From Gallionellaceae bacterium (lineage in GTDB: Bacteria; Pseudomonadota; Gammaproteobacteria; Burkholderiales; Gallionellaceae): a stretch of DNA of 7,348 nt. The DNA is taken from NCBI GenBank assembly GCA_003445795.1, contig DMCN01000026.1, forward strand, positions 1 to 7,348, in the 5' to 3' direction. Positions 6,960 to 7,348 of this stretch are shown here, piece by piece. The position numbers and the translations under genes are program-made. Under the pieces are notes generated by a model. It was not told where the DNA came from. It saw only the letters and a list, made by a program, of their open reading frames with translations, and made no database searches. How positions within the stretch are numbered: the stretch's first letter is position 1; every line of letters starts with the position of its first letter.

Positions 6960-7348
6960 AGGAAGCTACACCCTTGCGTCCGTAAAAGTCGCCGTTGTAC
7001 CAGCGCGACACGAATACGGAGAAGGTATGGAACAGTTTGGTGAACGGCAGCAGTACCAGCAGCAATTCGACCGAGAAGATGTGCAGCGACAGCATCAGCG
7101 TGTATTCGAGCATCAGGTGGTGATAGGCCATGTAGCCGGTCAGCAGCGGCAACAGGGTCACTGTCCACGCCAGGTAGTCGCCGAAGCCGGATAGCATGCG
7201 TTTCACCGGATTATTGAGGCGGTGCGCGAGCAGCACGAACAAGGCAACGATCGCAGCCACCACCGAGGCATCCACCAGCGCCGATGGCAAAGCTCGCCAG
7301 CTCAGGCCGGTGATGCTGCGGAAGAACTCAATATGCGGTGCGAAGAAG
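6958..7348 (-). CDS. isp1: Isp1, membrane cytochrome b subunit of the hydrogenase (N-terminal part beyond window)
   Basis: The last 129 residues are visible, and the frame stays open to the right edge of the window. The protein is related to the NarI/DsrM/HdrE cytochrome b family, the membrane anchor that takes electrons from the periplasmic hydrogenase across to Isp2 or the quinone pool. The visible part begins FFAPHIEFFRSITGLSW and then shows about three hydrophobic segments: ASVVAAIVALFVLLAH, YLAWTVTLLPLLTGYMAYHH and MLSLHIFSVELLLVLLPFTKLF. The conserved LPLLTGYMAYHH and LHIFSVE segments carry His residues that fit b-heme ligands of this family. The protein ends RWYNGDFYGRKGVAS with stop TAG at 6960-6958. 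A TTG at 7290 could look like a start, but the family-typical sequence continues upstream of it, so the true start is outside. In known operons the small subunit gene lies immediately upstream of isp1, which would be to the right of this window. Confidence 0.9.
   Translation of the reverse strand, partial: FFAPHIEFFRSITGLSWRALPSALVDASVVAAIVALFVLLAHRLNNPVKRMLSGFGDYLAWTVTLLPLLTGYMAYHHLMLEYTLMLSLHIFSVELLLVLLPFTKLFHTFSVFVSRWYNGDFYGRKGVAS

Noticed and set aside
5639..6961. Long open frame on the + strand (about 440 codons) opposite isp2
   Set aside because: It mirrors the codons of isp2 in GC-rich DNA; the protein is rich in His, Ala and Arg and shows no family motif, whereas the minus-strand frame has all iron-sulfur motifs.
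6950..7168. 73-residue N-terminal extension of isp2 in the same frame
   Set aside because: It lies entirely over isp1 in another frame, has arbitrary composition, and a strong ribosome site plus family-typical N-terminus fix the start at 6949.

Overview
The window carries parts of two different [NiFe]-hydrogenase gene clusters that face each other, separated by one unrelated AT-rich gene. Base composition, the gene set and a 'TTCGACAGGCTCAG'-type repeat suggest a Gram-negative proteobacterium. A chemolithotrophic betaproteobacterium (Gallionellaceae or Sulfuricellaceae-like) is my best guess, but this is inference and no taxonomic marker is present.

Left region (1-1973, + strand): the 3' part of hoxH, the large subunit of a cytoplasmic bidirectional NAD-linked (group 3d) hydrogenase, is cut by the window edge just before its first Cys pair. 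It is followed by a hairpin-forming REP-like repeat and by hoxW, the protease that would mature HoxH. A short hairpin plus six T residues after hoxW looks like the operon's terminator.

Middle region (1974-3458): one 424-residue gene on the + strand is clearly richer in A+T than its neighbours. It encodes about six membrane helices followed by a long charged helical/coiled-coil tail. I do not recognise the family. It has no obvious role in hydrogenase biology and looks like an insertion between the two clusters.

Right region (3459-7348, - strand): a tightly packed operon reads leftward in the order isp1 (3' part, C-terminal half, cut by the right edge), isp2, an unrecognised 145-residue Cys-containing protein, and the large subunit of a membrane-associated respiratory hydrogenase. 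This is the split arrangement known from Isp-type (group 1e) hydrogenases such as Thiocapsa hynS-isp1-isp2-hynL. The small subunit gene would be expected just beyond the right edge. Intergenic gaps are 4 to 10 bases and each ribosome binding site overlaps the end of the preceding gene, so translation is probably coupled.

Together the clusters imply a cell able both to feed H2 electrons into the membrane quinone/thiol-disulfide pool (Isp type) and to exchange electrons between H2 and NAD(H) in the cytoplasm (Hox type). The least explained items are the 145-residue protein inside the Isp operon and the AT-rich membrane/coiled-coil gene between the clusters.
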